From NCBI RefSeq assembly GCF_031846185.1, contig NZ_JAVRIF010000007.1, positions 62,001-126,000 of the forward strand: a DNA stretch of 64,000 nt, in the 5' to 3' direction. This document shows, piece by piece, positions 36,759-45,230 of the stretch. Position 1 is the first letter of the stretch; each line of letters starts with the position of its first letter. The stretch is from Thalassotalea_H castellviae (lineage in GTDB: Bacteria; Pseudomonadota; Gammaproteobacteria; Enterobacterales; Alteromonadaceae). Made by a program: the position numbers and the translations under genes. The notes beneath the pieces are model-generated. The model saw only the letters and a list, made by a program, of their open reading frames with translations. It was not told the DNA's origin and searched no databases.

Positions 36759-36780
36759 GTTCAGCATTGATTCAGTTTAC
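36759..36780 (+). promoter_or_regulatory. Regulatory box A: two TTCAG half-sites, upstream of PepSY operon
   Basis: Two TTCAG half-sites 11 bp apart (at 36760 and 36771) end in TTTAC. The 22-bp element matches box B before the DUF3300 gene at 20 of 22 positions. Half-site spacing of about one helical turn is typical of OmpR-family regulators, and such a regulator is the second gene downstream. Confidence 0.65.
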
Positions 36781-36817
36781 CTCTTTAAAATATCAACGGG
36801 TCAGTAAGGATAATTTT

Positions 36818-36862
36818 ATGGAATTGGTGGTGGTTTACTTTTACACTGAGCCTAGTTTTTAA
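36818..36862 (+). CDS. Possible 14-codon leader peptide
   Basis: ATG at 36818 preceded by AAGGA seven bases upstream, encoding MELVVVYFYTEPSF then TAA. Its end overlaps the left arm of an inverted repeat (ACTGAG at 36845-36850 with CTCAGT at 36867-36872). The stop lies 23 bp before the PepSY gene. It may be a regulatory upstream frame; no family evidence. Confidence 0.35.
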   Translation: MELVVVYFYTEPSF

Positions 36863-36885
36863 TTAACTCAGTATTGGTAGGTGAA

Positions 36886-37206
36886 ATGAGCTCTATGACT
36901 AAGGTTTCAAAATTGTTGATGATAAGCGTCTTAAGTAGTGTTGTTACTACTTGGTCTTTCTCTGCGATGCCTGTTGCCGCATACCATGGTGCATATATTC
37001 AAGGTGCTAAATCAAGTTCACTTGCTATTAGCAGTTCACAACAGGCTGCTCGAATAGTTAAATCGCAATTTGGTGGCAAAATATTGAAAGTGCAACGAAC
37101 GAAAGTTAATGGTAATAGCGGATATAAAGTCAAAGTATTAAAGAATAATGGTCATGTTATTACGGTTACGGTTGATGCCGTATCGGGTCGAATTTCAGGA
37201 AGATAA
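36886..37206 (+). CDS. Exported PepSY-domain protein
   Basis: A 106-residue periplasmic protein: signal peptide (MSSMTKVSKLLMISVLSSVV... cut near PVAA), then one PepSY domain (SSQQAARIVKSQFGGKILKVQ ... GYKVKVLKNNGHVITVTVDAVSGRI). It ends 3 bp before the response regulator gene, so it is the first gene of a three-gene operon with the sensor system and may be a periplasmic modulator of the kinase. The start at 36886 follows AGGTG; TTG 36874 and ATG 36895 are alternatives. Confidence 0.8.
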   Translation: MSSMTKVSKLLMISVLSSVVTTWSFSAMPVAAYHGAYIQGAKSSSLAISSSQQAARIVKSQFGGKILKVQRTKVNGNSGYKVKVLKNNGHVITVTVDAVSGRISGR

Positions 37207-37209
37207 ACA

Positions 37210-37890
37210 ATGCGCGTATTATTAGTTGAAGATGATCTTGATTTACAGCAACAATTAAAAATCCAGTTAGAAACCGCAAAATATAGTGTTGACCTTGCTG
37301 ATGATGGCGAAATAGGTTTATTTCAAGGACAAGAATATAACTACGATGCTGCGATTATTGATTTAGGTTTGCCAAAAGTAGATGGTAAAACCTTAATTAA
37401 ATCATTAAGAAGCCAGGGGATCAGTTTTCCTATTTTAGTTTTAACGGCACGTGATCGATGGCAAGATAAAGTGGACGGTTTAGATGCTGGCGCTGATGAT
37501 TATCTCACTAAGCCTTTTCATCAAGAAGAATTGCTCGCTCGCTTAAATGCACTGATCAGACGTAGTGTTGGTCAATCAAGTCCTGTGATCTCCAACGGAC
37601 CTTTTGTTTTAGATACAGCGAGTATGTTAGTAAAAGTAGATGATAGTGAAGTCAGCTTAAGTAGTTATGAATACAAGGTCTTCGAATACTTAATGCTCCA
37701 TCAAGGTCAGGTAAAATCTAAAACTGAATTAACAGAACACATTTATGATCAAGACTTTGACTTAGACTCAAATGTCATTGAAGTTTTTATTAGACGATTA
37801 CGTAAAAAACTTGATCCGCAAGGGCAATATCAATTTATTGAAACATTGCGCGGCCAAGGCTATAAACTTCGTCAATTTCCGTCTGACTAA
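37210..37890 (+). CDS. OmpR-family response regulator
   Basis: A 226-residue regulator with an N-terminal receiver (acidic EDD at 7-9, phosphoacceptor Asp51 in IIDLGLPKVDG, Thr in VLTARDR, Lys in YLTKPFH) and a C-terminal winged helix (SSYEYKVFEYLMLHQG ... VIEVFIRRLRKKLDPQ, TLRGQGYKL). PhoP/QseB-like. The sensor kinase gene begins 5 bp after its stop. Its likely targets are the two matching boxes at 36759 and 39316. Confidence 0.92.
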   Translation: MRVLLVEDDLDLQQQLKIQLETAKYSVDLADDGEIGLFQGQEYNYDAAIIDLGLPKVDGKTLIKSLRSQGISFPILVLTARDRWQDKVDGLDAGADDYLTKPFHQEELLARLNALIRRSVGQSSPVISNGPFVLDTASMLVKVDDSEVSLSSYEYKVFEYLMLHQGQVKSKTELTEHIYDQDFDLDSNVIEVFIRRLRKKLDPQGQYQFIETLRGQGYKLRQFPSD

Positions 37891-37895
37891 AAGCA

Positions 37896-39263
37896 ATGAT
37901 AACTCACTTTTTTCATCGTTATTTAAATTCGTTAAAGTCTCGCATTATTGTCAGCGCGTTAGTTTTGGTCATGGTGATTTTGCCCATTGTTGCTTTTTTT
38001 ATTTCAAACGCTTATCAAAAACACATGAATGCCAGTGTTGAAAATGAACTGGTCGCTTATTCTTACTCTATATTAGCGGTAGCTGAGTTTGAAGATGGCT
38101 TGTTACTGATGCCTGAAGCGTTAGCTGAAAATCAGTTTAATACCAGTGAATCCGGGTTATACGCGTTAATGACTTCTAAAGGGAATATTCCTCGAACATT
38201 ATGGCGTTCTGCGTCATTACTTGCCATGGTGATCCCTTATGAGTTGCAATCTCCTCAGGTTGGTGAAAGTCGTTTTTATTCGATTCCAATTGTTGATATT
38301 AATCACTTTGTTTATAGCTTTTCGGTAAGTTTTTCAGATAGTTCAAGTGAAGAAAACACTCAGCAAGAAATGACCTTACATATCATTAAACAACAAGCCG
38401 ATTATCAAATGTTGATGGCTGAATTTCGTCAACAACTTTGGTTAGGGTTATTTGTGTTAATGGCGGTGTTGTTACTCTTACAATTCATTTGGTTGAACTG
38501 GAGTTTAAAACCGCTCGCTATTTTGAAAAAAGAAATTTTAGGGATTGAACAAGGCAAAGAAAGCTTACTGAAAGAAAAGTATCCGCAAGAATTAAAACAA
38601 GTTACCGAGCAACTAAATACCTTGTTAATCACAGAACAAAATCAACGAAAACGATATCGAAATGCTTTATCTGATCTCGCACATAGTTTGAAAACACCTT
38701 TAGCTGTACTGCAAGGTCAATTATCCGCTGAAGATGTAAACCAGAGTCAAAATCAGCTTGATGAAATCAATGCTATGATTGAGCACCAATTAAAACGTGC
38801 GCAGAGTGCTGGACAATCCTCATGGCATTTAGGTGTTAAAATTGCTCCATGTGTTGAAAAATTATTAAATAGTTTGCAGAAAATATATCAAGATAAAAAC
38901 CTTTTTATTAATAAACGGATGCAAACTGACATAATCTTTAAAGGTGATGAGGCGGACTTTTTGGAGATAATTGGCAACTTAATGGATAATGCTTGTAAAG
39001 TTGCTAATCAGCAGGTGCTCTTAACAATTAGTAAAATCGAGTCGTCGTTAATTATTTCGGTTGAAGATGATGGTTGTGGAATTGCCGACGATAAGATTGA
39101 CAGCATCTTACAGCGTGGTACGCGAGCTGATACTTATGCGCAAGGTCATGGTATCGGACTCGCTATTGTCCGAGATTTGGTAGAAAGTTATCAAGGAACA
39201 TTAGTCATCACTACTTCAACAGAGTTGGCCGGAGCCAAATTTACAGTGTCGTTTTCCAGTTAA
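37896..39263 (+). CDS. Sensor histidine kinase
   Basis: A 455-residue membrane kinase, PhoQ/QseC-like: a first helix (about 15-36), a periplasmic sensor of about 130 residues, a second helix (about 180-200), a HAMP-like linker, a HisKA domain with DLAHSLKTPLAVLQG holding the phosphorylated His, and an HATPase domain (NLMDNACKVA, VEDDGCGI, GHGIGLAIVRDLV). It pairs with the regulator gene just upstream. Confidence 0.92.
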   Translation: MITHFFHRYLNSLKSRIIVSALVLVMVILPIVAFFISNAYQKHMNASVENELVAYSYSILAVAEFEDGLLLMPEALAENQFNTSESGLYALMTSKGNIPRTLWRSASLLAMVIPYELQSPQVGESRFYSIPIVDINHFVYSFSVSFSDSSSEENTQQEMTLHIIKQQADYQMLMAEFRQQLWLGLFVLMAVLLLLQFIWLNWSLKPLAILKKEILGIEQGKESLLKEKYPQELKQVTEQLNTLLITEQNQRKRYRNALSDLAHSLKTPLAVLQGQLSAEDVNQSQNQLDEINAMIEHQLKRAQSAGQSSWHLGVKIAPCVEKLLNSLQKIYQDKNLFINKRMQTDIIFKGDEADFLEIIGNLMDNACKVANQQVLLTISKIESSLIISVEDDGCGIADDKIDSILQRGTRADTYAQGHGIGLAIVRDLVESYQGTLVITTSTELAGAKFTVSFSS

Positions 39264-39315
39264 TTGTAGTCTTATTTTTATGAATGGATGTGAATTATAT
39301 CGAAAATTAACATTC

Positions 39316-39337
39316 GTTCAGTATTCATTCAGTTTAC
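39316..39337 (+). promoter_or_regulatory. Regulatory box B: two TTCAG half-sites, upstream of DUF3300 gene
   Basis: Same 22-bp arrangement as box A: TTCAG at 39317 and 39328, ending TTTAC. It lies about 45 bp before the DUF3300 gene start and is the only other copy I found in the window. Confidence 0.65.
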
Positions 39338-39350
39338 GACGAGTAAACTG
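39330..39350. repeat. Palindrome overlapping box B
   Basis: CAGTTTAC (39330-39337) and GTAAACTG (39343-39350) are perfect inverted arms around GACGA. It overlaps the second half of box B and may extend the operator or form a leader hairpin. Confidence 0.5.
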
Positions 39351-39380
39351 AAAATCATAGCTCACAGAGAGGTGAAAACT

Positions 39381-40847
39381 ATGATTAGCTCAATTAATTC
39401 AATCAATCAAACAGCACTAGAACCAAAATCTCGAAAAAGAATTTTTTCGTCGAGCATATTTTCTTCAGCCATGATGATTTCTGCTTTAGTGCTTTCTACA
39501 GGAGTTATGACATCAACTGCTGTTATAGCGGATGAAAACACTCAACAAAGTCAGTCAGAGGGCGTTCAGTTTAGCCAAGCACAACTCGAACAACTATTAG
39601 CGCCTATCGCGTTATATCCCGATACTTTACTTACTCATATTTTAATTGCAGCCACCTATCCGTTAGAAGTGATAGAGGCGGATCGATTTATTAAAGAACA
39701 TGATAATAAAAACGGGCAAGAAATTTTATCGAAAGCAGCCGACAAAGATTGGGATCCTAGCGTAAAAGCACTTGTCGCTTTTCCTCGAATCGTTGAAAAC
39801 CTAAGTAATGATCTTGATTGGATGAGAAAACTTGGCGATGCATTTTTACAAGATGAAGTTAGCGTTTTAGCAAGTATTCAAACTTTAAGACATCAAGCCG
39901 ATGAAGCTGGCAATTTATCGCAAATGGATAATGTCGATATTGTTAGAGAAAAACAAACCATCATTATAGAACCGGCTGAGCCTGAAGTCATTTATGTGCC
40001 TTATTATGATACTCGTGTAGTTTACGGGCATTGGCGATGGTCACACTATCCGCCTGTGTATTGGCATCGTCCAAGACATTACGCGTATTATCACGGACCT
40101 TTTTATTGGCATTCATCGGTGCATATCGGTTTTGATTTCTTCTTTAGTGCTTTTCACTGGAGTAATCACCATGTGGTGAGACACCATCACAAAAAACGTT
40201 ATTATCATTCAAATAGACGCATAGCGACAAGCCATCACGCTAAACGTTGGAGTCATGATCCTCAGCATCGCCGTGGCGTGGCTTATCGTAGTAAAAAAGT
40301 GAAACATCGTTATAGCAGCAATAGACCAAGTGTTGAGCACGACCGTGTGATCCGCCATAATCATAATAAAGTAGTAGTAAACACAAGTTATAAAAACAAA
40401 AATAACTTGAAAAATCATAGTGTTAAAAAGGTGTTACCTAAGACTGTTACCCGAAAACATCAGCAAGTTGCTCAACGTTTAAAAAACAAAAGCAGGGTTA
40501 AAGTTCAGCATAAAACCACTCGAAACGTTTCAAAAAGGGATCATAAACTTGTTAATAAACAGCGTATAGTGAGCCATCAGAACAAAGTGGTTAGCAAAAG
40601 AACAACGCAGCAACCGGTAAACGTTAAATCGTTCGACAGAAACTCTCAAAAAGTTGTGGCGCAAAAACAGCATAAAGCGAGTCAACCTGTTTATAAAACA
40701 CAAAGTAAGCATGTGGACAGAAAAAGCAGCCAGAAAACATATAAAGCAAGGGGAGGTCACTCTAGTAATAAGTCTACCCGAGTGGCAAAAAGCAGCTCAA
40801 CAAGAACTAAATCGTCTGCTAATCGAAGCAGACAACATCATAAATAA
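39381..40847 (+). CDS. DUF3300 protein with very basic C-terminal half
   Basis: A 488-residue exported protein: an N-terminal hydrophobic signal (about 18-45), a DUF3300 domain (about 60-200: LAPIALYPDTLLTHILIAATYPLEV, DWDPSVKALVAFPRIVENL, EVIYVPYYDTRVVYG), a His/Tyr/Trp-rich stretch (SHYPPVYWHRPRHYAYYHG), then about 220 residues rich in Lys, Arg, His, Ser and Asn. The basic tail could bind nucleic acid, LPS or cell wall; function unknown. AGAGAGG precedes the ATG; a GTG at 39372 is a possible alternative. Confidence 0.82.
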   Translation: MISSINSINQTALEPKSRKRIFSSSIFSSAMMISALVLSTGVMTSTAVIADENTQQSQSEGVQFSQAQLEQLLAPIALYPDTLLTHILIAATYPLEVIEADRFIKEHDNKNGQEILSKAADKDWDPSVKALVAFPRIVENLSNDLDWMRKLGDAFLQDEVSVLASIQTLRHQADEAGNLSQMDNVDIVREKQTIIIEPAEPEVIYVPYYDTRVVYGHWRWSHYPPVYWHRPRHYAYYHGPFYWHSSVHIGFDFFFSAFHWSNHHVVRHHHKKRYYHSNRRIATSHHAKRWSHDPQHRRGVAYRSKKVKHRYSSNRPSVEHDRVIRHNHNKVVVNTSYKNKNNLKNHSVKKVLPKTVTRKHQQVAQRLKNKSRVKVQHKTTRNVSKRDHKLVNKQRIVSHQNKVVSKRTTQQPVNVKSFDRNSQKVVAQKQHKASQPVYKTQSKHVDRKSSQKTYKARGGHSSNKSTRVAKSSSTRTKSSANRSRQHHK

Positions 40848-40868
40848 TCTTGTTTGACTGAAAAGTAA

Positions 40869-40904
40869 AATACCGCAGCTACTTTGTTGTTGCGGTATTT
40901 TTTT
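40869..40904. terminator. Bidirectional terminator after DUF3300 gene
   Basis: AATACCGCA and TGCGGTATT form a 9-bp stem, followed by seven T on plus and a T-rich flank on minus, between two convergent genes. Confidence 0.8.
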
Positions 40905-40954
40905 CGTTCAAATGAGGTGTTTCGAATGAAAAATTGCGTGAATGTATCCGCTAG

Positions 40955-42316
40955 TTAATATATTTTACCGCGTTTTTTTACTTGATTAACATCAACGCGT
41001 GTTGGGGTAATATCGCCGTTAACAAGACCTTGTGTAGCAATCGATAAACTTTCAATTACCTGAAGCATAGAAGATAAGTTTAAACTTGCTAAATCATCTG
41101 ATACTTGATGATAATGTTTATCTTTATCTAACTGTGTACTACTAAAGCTATGAGCTGGCACGCCTAAACGAGCTAATGTCGCATTATCTGAACGATAAAA
41201 TAATTGCTGCTCAGGGTAAGGGTCTTGATGTACTTTATTGCCTTTATCTTTTAAGCTTTCATTAAGTAAGCTGCCTAAATTTGAGCGTTCCATACCTGTC
41301 ATCCACATTTCACCAGGACCAAATTTAGAAGGTTTTCCTATCATTTCAATATTTATCATCGCGACAACATCATCGGGATTTAATTGTTGTGAAAAATAAC
41401 GCGACCCAAAGCCACCAATTTCTTCCGCGGTGAAAGCACTAAACATTAATGTACGCGCATTATTTTCTTTCTTTGCGTAGTATTGCGCGAGGTTAATGAC
41501 TGCTGTTGTCCCAGAGGCATCATCATCAGCACCGTTATAAATAACATCTGCATTATCATGCTTATTACTCGCAGGAGTGATGCCTAAATGATCATAATGT
41601 CCTGAAAATAGAACGATTTCTTTCGGTTTTTTCTTACCCGGTAATACGCCCACCACATTAGTCAGTTTATGTTTGGTAAGCTTTGATGTTGCCGAAATGT
41701 TTACAGATTCAAGCTGTTGTTCATCGGTTAATACCATGACTATGGCGCCTTGGTGCTCAAGCTTTAATTTATTTAATCCGCGAGCAAAGTAACCTCGATA
41801 GCTCGAAAATAACTTTGCATGAGCCGTGTTTATTAACACTAAGTGTTTGCCGCCGGTTTGATTAAGCGAACTAATAACTGCTCGCATGTTATCGTCTTTG
41901 CCAATGACATGCGTAGAAAAATCTTGTGGTATCGTCCAATTGAAATGTTCAATGGTACTTGCCATGGTTATGTGTTTATCTGCTATTTCAAGATCATTGA
42001 TAACAGCGCTAAGCTTTTCAGGCGCTATATTGATTAATTCAAAAGACTGTAAGAAAGATTGCTCACTTTCCAATGGCACTAAACCAATTTCCTGAAAACG
42101 CTGACTGATATAATTAGCCGCTTTATCAATATCTTCAGAAAAATTTGCCCGGCCATTGAGCTCATTACTTGCTAAAAAAGTAATATCTTTGGTCATTGAG
42201 TCGAGGGAAATATTATTGGCAAAAACATTCACAGAAGTGCAGAGAGTGAAACTCAAAGACAAAGCCATCGTTAAAGCATTTTTTGCCAACATTATATTTG
42301 TTTTTTTTATCATCAT
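40955..42316 (-). CDS. Secreted M28-family metallopeptidase
   Basis: A 453-residue exported peptidase with signal peptide (about 1-34) and an M28 domain carrying the two-zinc ligand set: SGHYDHLG (His), GADDDASGTT (bridging Asp), FTAEEIGGFGSRYF (Glu-Glu), IEMIGK, and HSFSSTQ (last His region). An N-terminal region of about 200 residues includes a PA-like insert. It likely acts as an aminopeptidase on peptides outside the cytoplasm. Two adjacent ATG codons are possible starts. Confidence 0.88.
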   Translation of the reverse strand: MMIKKTNIMLAKNALTMALSLSFTLCTSVNVFANNISLDSMTKDITFLASNELNGRANFSEDIDKAANYISQRFQEIGLVPLESEQSFLQSFELINIAPEKLSAVINDLEIADKHITMASTIEHFNWTIPQDFSTHVIGKDDNMRAVISSLNQTGGKHLVLINTAHAKLFSSYRGYFARGLNKLKLEHQGAIVMVLTDEQQLESVNISATSKLTKHKLTNVVGVLPGKKKPKEIVLFSGHYDHLGITPASNKHDNADVIYNGADDDASGTTAVINLAQYYAKKENNARTLMFSAFTAEEIGGFGSRYFSQQLNPDDVVAMINIEMIGKPSKFGPGEMWMTGMERSNLGSLLNESLKDKGNKVHQDPYPEQQLFYRSDNATLARLGVPAHSFSSTQLDKDKHYHQVSDDLASLNLSSMLQVIESLSIATQGLVNGDITPTRVDVNQVKKRGKIY

Positions 42317-42400
42317 TATTTAATTATTGTGAGGAGTTGATCATACTATTGAAGATTTAGTGTGACTTTGCAATAACTTAACATGAAGATACTGAGAGGA

Positions 42401-42943
42401 TTACTCCTCAAACTGTAAAGTTTCTTTTTCAATCAATAAGCTTTCATCGCCTATTGTGAGCCACAACTGACCATCTTGAATACTGGCTTGAATTTCCATC
42501 GTGCGATTTAACAATTTCGTTAAGTTTTTGATCGTTTCAGCATTAAAGCGCGATACCGTTAAATTTTTATATTGGGCGAGTTTATTTTTATTTTGCTGCC
42601 ACCAAACGTCAAACGGTGAGCTATAGCCATATAAAACAGTATGCTGTGCTTTGTTACAGGCTTTTTTGATTCGTTTTTCATCCGGTTGACCTAGCTCAAT
42701 CCATAATTCTATTTCTTCAGAATAATTGATTTGCCATAGTGCCGCTTCATCTTCATCGCTTAAGCCTTTGCCAAAGGCTAAATGTTCATGAGCATGTAAA
42801 ATATATGCGAGAAAACGTGTCATTAAACGAAAATCTGTTTCAGAAGGGTGCTGAGCTACCGTTAAATTTAATGTATCGTAATAATCTCTATCCATATCGG
42901 ATAAATGAATGGTTGCTTTATAAATAGTTGATTTCAAAGCCAT
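42401..42943 (-). CDS. yaeQ: YaeQ family protein
   Basis: A 180-residue protein of the YaeQ family, with the nuclease-like fold: MALKSTIYKATIHLSDMDRDYYDTL, HPSETDFRLMTRFLAYILHA, LWIELGQPDEKRIKKA. The fold resembles PD-(D/E)XK enzymes, but a function is not established. Length is normal. Divergent from the DUF2235 gene. Confidence 0.9.
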   Translation of the reverse strand: MALKSTIYKATIHLSDMDRDYYDTLNLTVAQHPSETDFRLMTRFLAYILHAHEHLAFGKGLSDEDEAALWQINYSEEIELWIELGQPDEKRIKKACNKAQHTVLYGYSSPFDVWWQQNKNKLAQYKNLTVSRFNAETIKNLTKLLNRTMEIQASIQDGQLWLTIGDESLLIEKETLQFEE

Positions 42944-43207
42944 ATGAATTGGTAATAATAAGCTTAGTAGTTAGTAGTTTTTATTATACGCTTCATTTCA
43001 ACGCTTTATACACTCTTTTTACCTTAATGGCTTAAATACATGAAAAATTCATCAAAGCCGTTTTTACTCATTGGGATTGAATTTGGGAAATATGGCTTAT
43101 TCAATGGTCATTTTTTCTCCTTTGTCTACACTGTTTTTAGTGAATTTTTTCGTAAAGTAACAATGAGAGGCATCGTTTACTCTCGTGCAACCAGCAAGGA
43201 TGTTAAA

Positions 43208-44242
43208 ATGAAACGTATTATTATTTGTGCTGATGGAACTTGGAATCGGCCTGAACAATTAGGCAAAGATCAATATCCTACTAGTGTTCTGACATTTGCT
43301 CGGCATTTATTGCCGGAAGATGATACGGGCACTAAACAGGTAGTTTTTTATGATTGGGGAATAGGTTCTTATCATGACCAATTATCTGGTGGTGCATTTG
43401 GTGCGGGCTTAGAAAAAAATGTCTTAGACGGTTACCGATTTTTAGTTCATAACTATGATATTGGTGATGAAATATATTTGTTTGGTTTTAGCCGAGGTGC
43501 ATACACCATTAGGAGTTTATGCGGCTTAATTAATAATTGTAGTGTATTAAAAAGTGCTGAAGGGCGATTAGTCGAAAAAGCCTTTGATATTTATAAAACG
43601 AAAAAGCATACGCCAAAAAGTCAGTTTGCCAAAGATTGGCGAGCCGAACACTCAATAGCGAATCAAGTAAAAATTCACTTTGTAGGCGTTTGGGATACCG
43701 TTGGGGCGTTGGGATTACCCTTTAGTATTTTTGGCTTAATAAAAGATAAACATCTTTTTTATGACAGAAAATTGGGCAGTAACTTGAAAACTGTGCGGCA
43801 CGCATTGTCACTCGATGAAACTCGCGATGATTTTGAAGCAACAATTTGGCAACCAAGAGATGATGTTGATTTAGCGCAAGTATGGTTTGCTGGTGTTCAT
43901 GCGGATATAGGGGGGAGTTATAAACCTGATAATGATGGCAAAGTCTTGTCAGACATTCCCATGCAATGGTTATTAACCGAGGCAGAAAATAGCGGTTTGG
44001 CGTTTGATAATCAATTAAAACAACGAGCATTAAGAGCACATAACTGCGCTAATGCAAGTCAACATAATGAATATAAAGGTAAATATAAATTACTGGGTAA
44101 ACGTATTAGAGAAATACCGGCTCAAACTGAAATTCCAACCTACGTACATTCAAGTGTACAAACGCGCTATTTATCGAGCTATAAAAGTCAACCGATAGAA
44201 AACTATATTAAGAAACATGGGCAATGGCCACCCATTTGGTGA
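43208..44242 (+). CDS. DUF2235 alpha/beta-hydrolase
   Basis: A 344-residue hydrolase of the DUF2235 family, which includes Tle1-type phospholipase effectors of type VI secretion. It opens with RIIICADGTWNRPEQ and holds the nucleophile elbow GFSRGAYT, VGVWDTVGALG and WFAGVHADIGGSY (catalytic Asp/His region). The ATG at 43208 is preceded by AAGGA; the frame upstream is open for 56 codons but does not look like protein. No type VI secretion, VgrG or immunity gene is near, so it is probably a free-standing cytoplasmic enzyme. Confidence 0.85.
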   Translation: MKRIIICADGTWNRPEQLGKDQYPTSVLTFARHLLPEDDTGTKQVVFYDWGIGSYHDQLSGGAFGAGLEKNVLDGYRFLVHNYDIGDEIYLFGFSRGAYTIRSLCGLINNCSVLKSAEGRLVEKAFDIYKTKKHTPKSQFAKDWRAEHSIANQVKIHFVGVWDTVGALGLPFSIFGLIKDKHLFYDRKLGSNLKTVRHALSLDETRDDFEATIWQPRDDVDLAQVWFAGVHADIGGSYKPDNDGKVLSDIPMQWLLTEAENSGLAFDNQLKQRALRAHNCANASQHNEYKGKYKLLGKRIREIPAQTEIPTYVHSSVQTRYLSSYKSQPIENYIKKHGQWPPIW

Positions 44243-44255
44243 TAACTCATATAGT

Positions 44256-45164
44256 TTATAAAGATTCTATCACCAGTTGATTTCTGCCGTTTTCTTTCGC
44301 TTGATAGAGTAATTTATCTGCTTTAGCTAATACATCTGCTGGTGTAATGGATTGGTCGCTTTCAACAATAACGGCACCAATACTGATTGTAAGAAACTCT
44401 GAGGCTAAAGAGTATTCATGCTTAATGGCTTTTTCTGCTAGTGCTTTCATTACATTGTTAATAATTAATTGAGTACCTTCAATATTACTATCGGGTAAGA
44501 TAATTAAAAATTCTTCACCGCCGTATCGCGCGACAAAATCGCGTGGCCGTTGTAACACTTCTCGAAAACTTGTGGCGACTTTTTTTAGGGCTGCATCTCC
44601 AGCACCATGACCATAATGGTCATTGTAATGTTTAAAATAGTCGACATCGATAAGCGCAACCGCTAATTTTTTATGATCACGTTTATTGGCAGCAAGTTCA
44701 TCGGCAAGCACAATATCCATTCTACGTCGGTTTGAAATACCCGTTAACGCATCTAAGTGTGCAACTTCGTTGAGCATTTTTCTTTGCTTTATTAATTCTA
44801 AATGCATCATGACGCGAGCGATAACTATGTTTGCTTTAAAGGGCTTATAAATATAGTCACAGCCACCTAAGTCAAAACCTCGCTCTTCATCATCGCTATT
44901 GGCTAATCCAGTAACAAAAATCACTGAAATATTCATGGTTTTTTTATCACTTTTTATTTCTTCAATCACTTCAAAACCAGAGCGATCAGGCATGATCACA
45001 TCAAGCAACATTAAATCTGGAAGATGTTTACGAGCAAGTTCAACGGCTTGTGCACCGTTTTTAGCAAAAATGATTGTCGCTTCATCTTGGAGTAATTCTT
45101 TGAGTATCTTTCTGTTAGCTTTTTCATCATCAACAATTAAGACTTTTTGTGATAAATTTTTCAT
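44256..45164 (-). CDS. Response regulator-diguanylate cyclase (REC-GGDEF)
   Basis: A 302-residue cytoplasmic protein: receiver (VDDE at 11-14, phosphoacceptor Asp55 in LMLLDVIMPDRSG, Lys in YIYKPFK) and a GGDEF domain (DALTGISNRRRMD, DVDYFKHYNDHYGHGAGD, active-site RYGGEEF). An RxxD inhibitory site (RPRD) precedes GGEEF. It should make c-di-GMP upon phosphorylation. It starts 66 bp after the giant hybrid kinase gene on the same strand, so the kinase is a likely phosphodonor. Confidence 0.9.
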   Translation of the reverse strand: MKNLSQKVLIVDDEKANRKILKELLQDEATIIFAKNGAQAVELARKHLPDLMLLDVIMPDRSGFEVIEEIKSDKKTMNISVIFVTGLANSDDEERGFDLGGCDYIYKPFKANIVIARVMMHLELIKQRKMLNEVAHLDALTGISNRRRMDIVLADELAANKRDHKKLAVALIDVDYFKHYNDHYGHGAGDAALKKVATSFREVLQRPRDFVARYGGEEFLIILPDSNIEGTQLIINNVMKALAEKAIKHEYSLASEFLTISIGAVIVESDQSITPADVLAKADKLLYQAKENGRNQLVIESL

Positions 45165-45230
45165 AATGGCTTACTTTCCATGTGCTTGCTTTTATCTGGT
45201 TGTTAATTATTGCTAATCTAAACAAAGAAA

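Noticed and set aside
37772..38041. 89-codon frame across the regulator-kinase junction
   Set aside because: It overlaps both real genes in another frame, and its product shows no protein-like pattern.
40654..40857. 67-codon frame inside the end of the DUF3300 gene
   Set aside because: It overlaps the DUF3300 coding sequence in another frame and has no ribosome-binding site; the basic, Lys/Gln-rich codons of the host gene explain it.
43040..43207. N-terminal extension of the DUF2235 gene by 56 codons
   Set aside because: No ribosome-binding site and no family match; the ATG at 43208 with AAGGA gives the normal family start.
43208..44242. Type VI secretion effector call for the DUF2235 protein
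   Set aside because: No VgrG, Hcp, PAAR or immunity gene is near; family membership alone does not support it.
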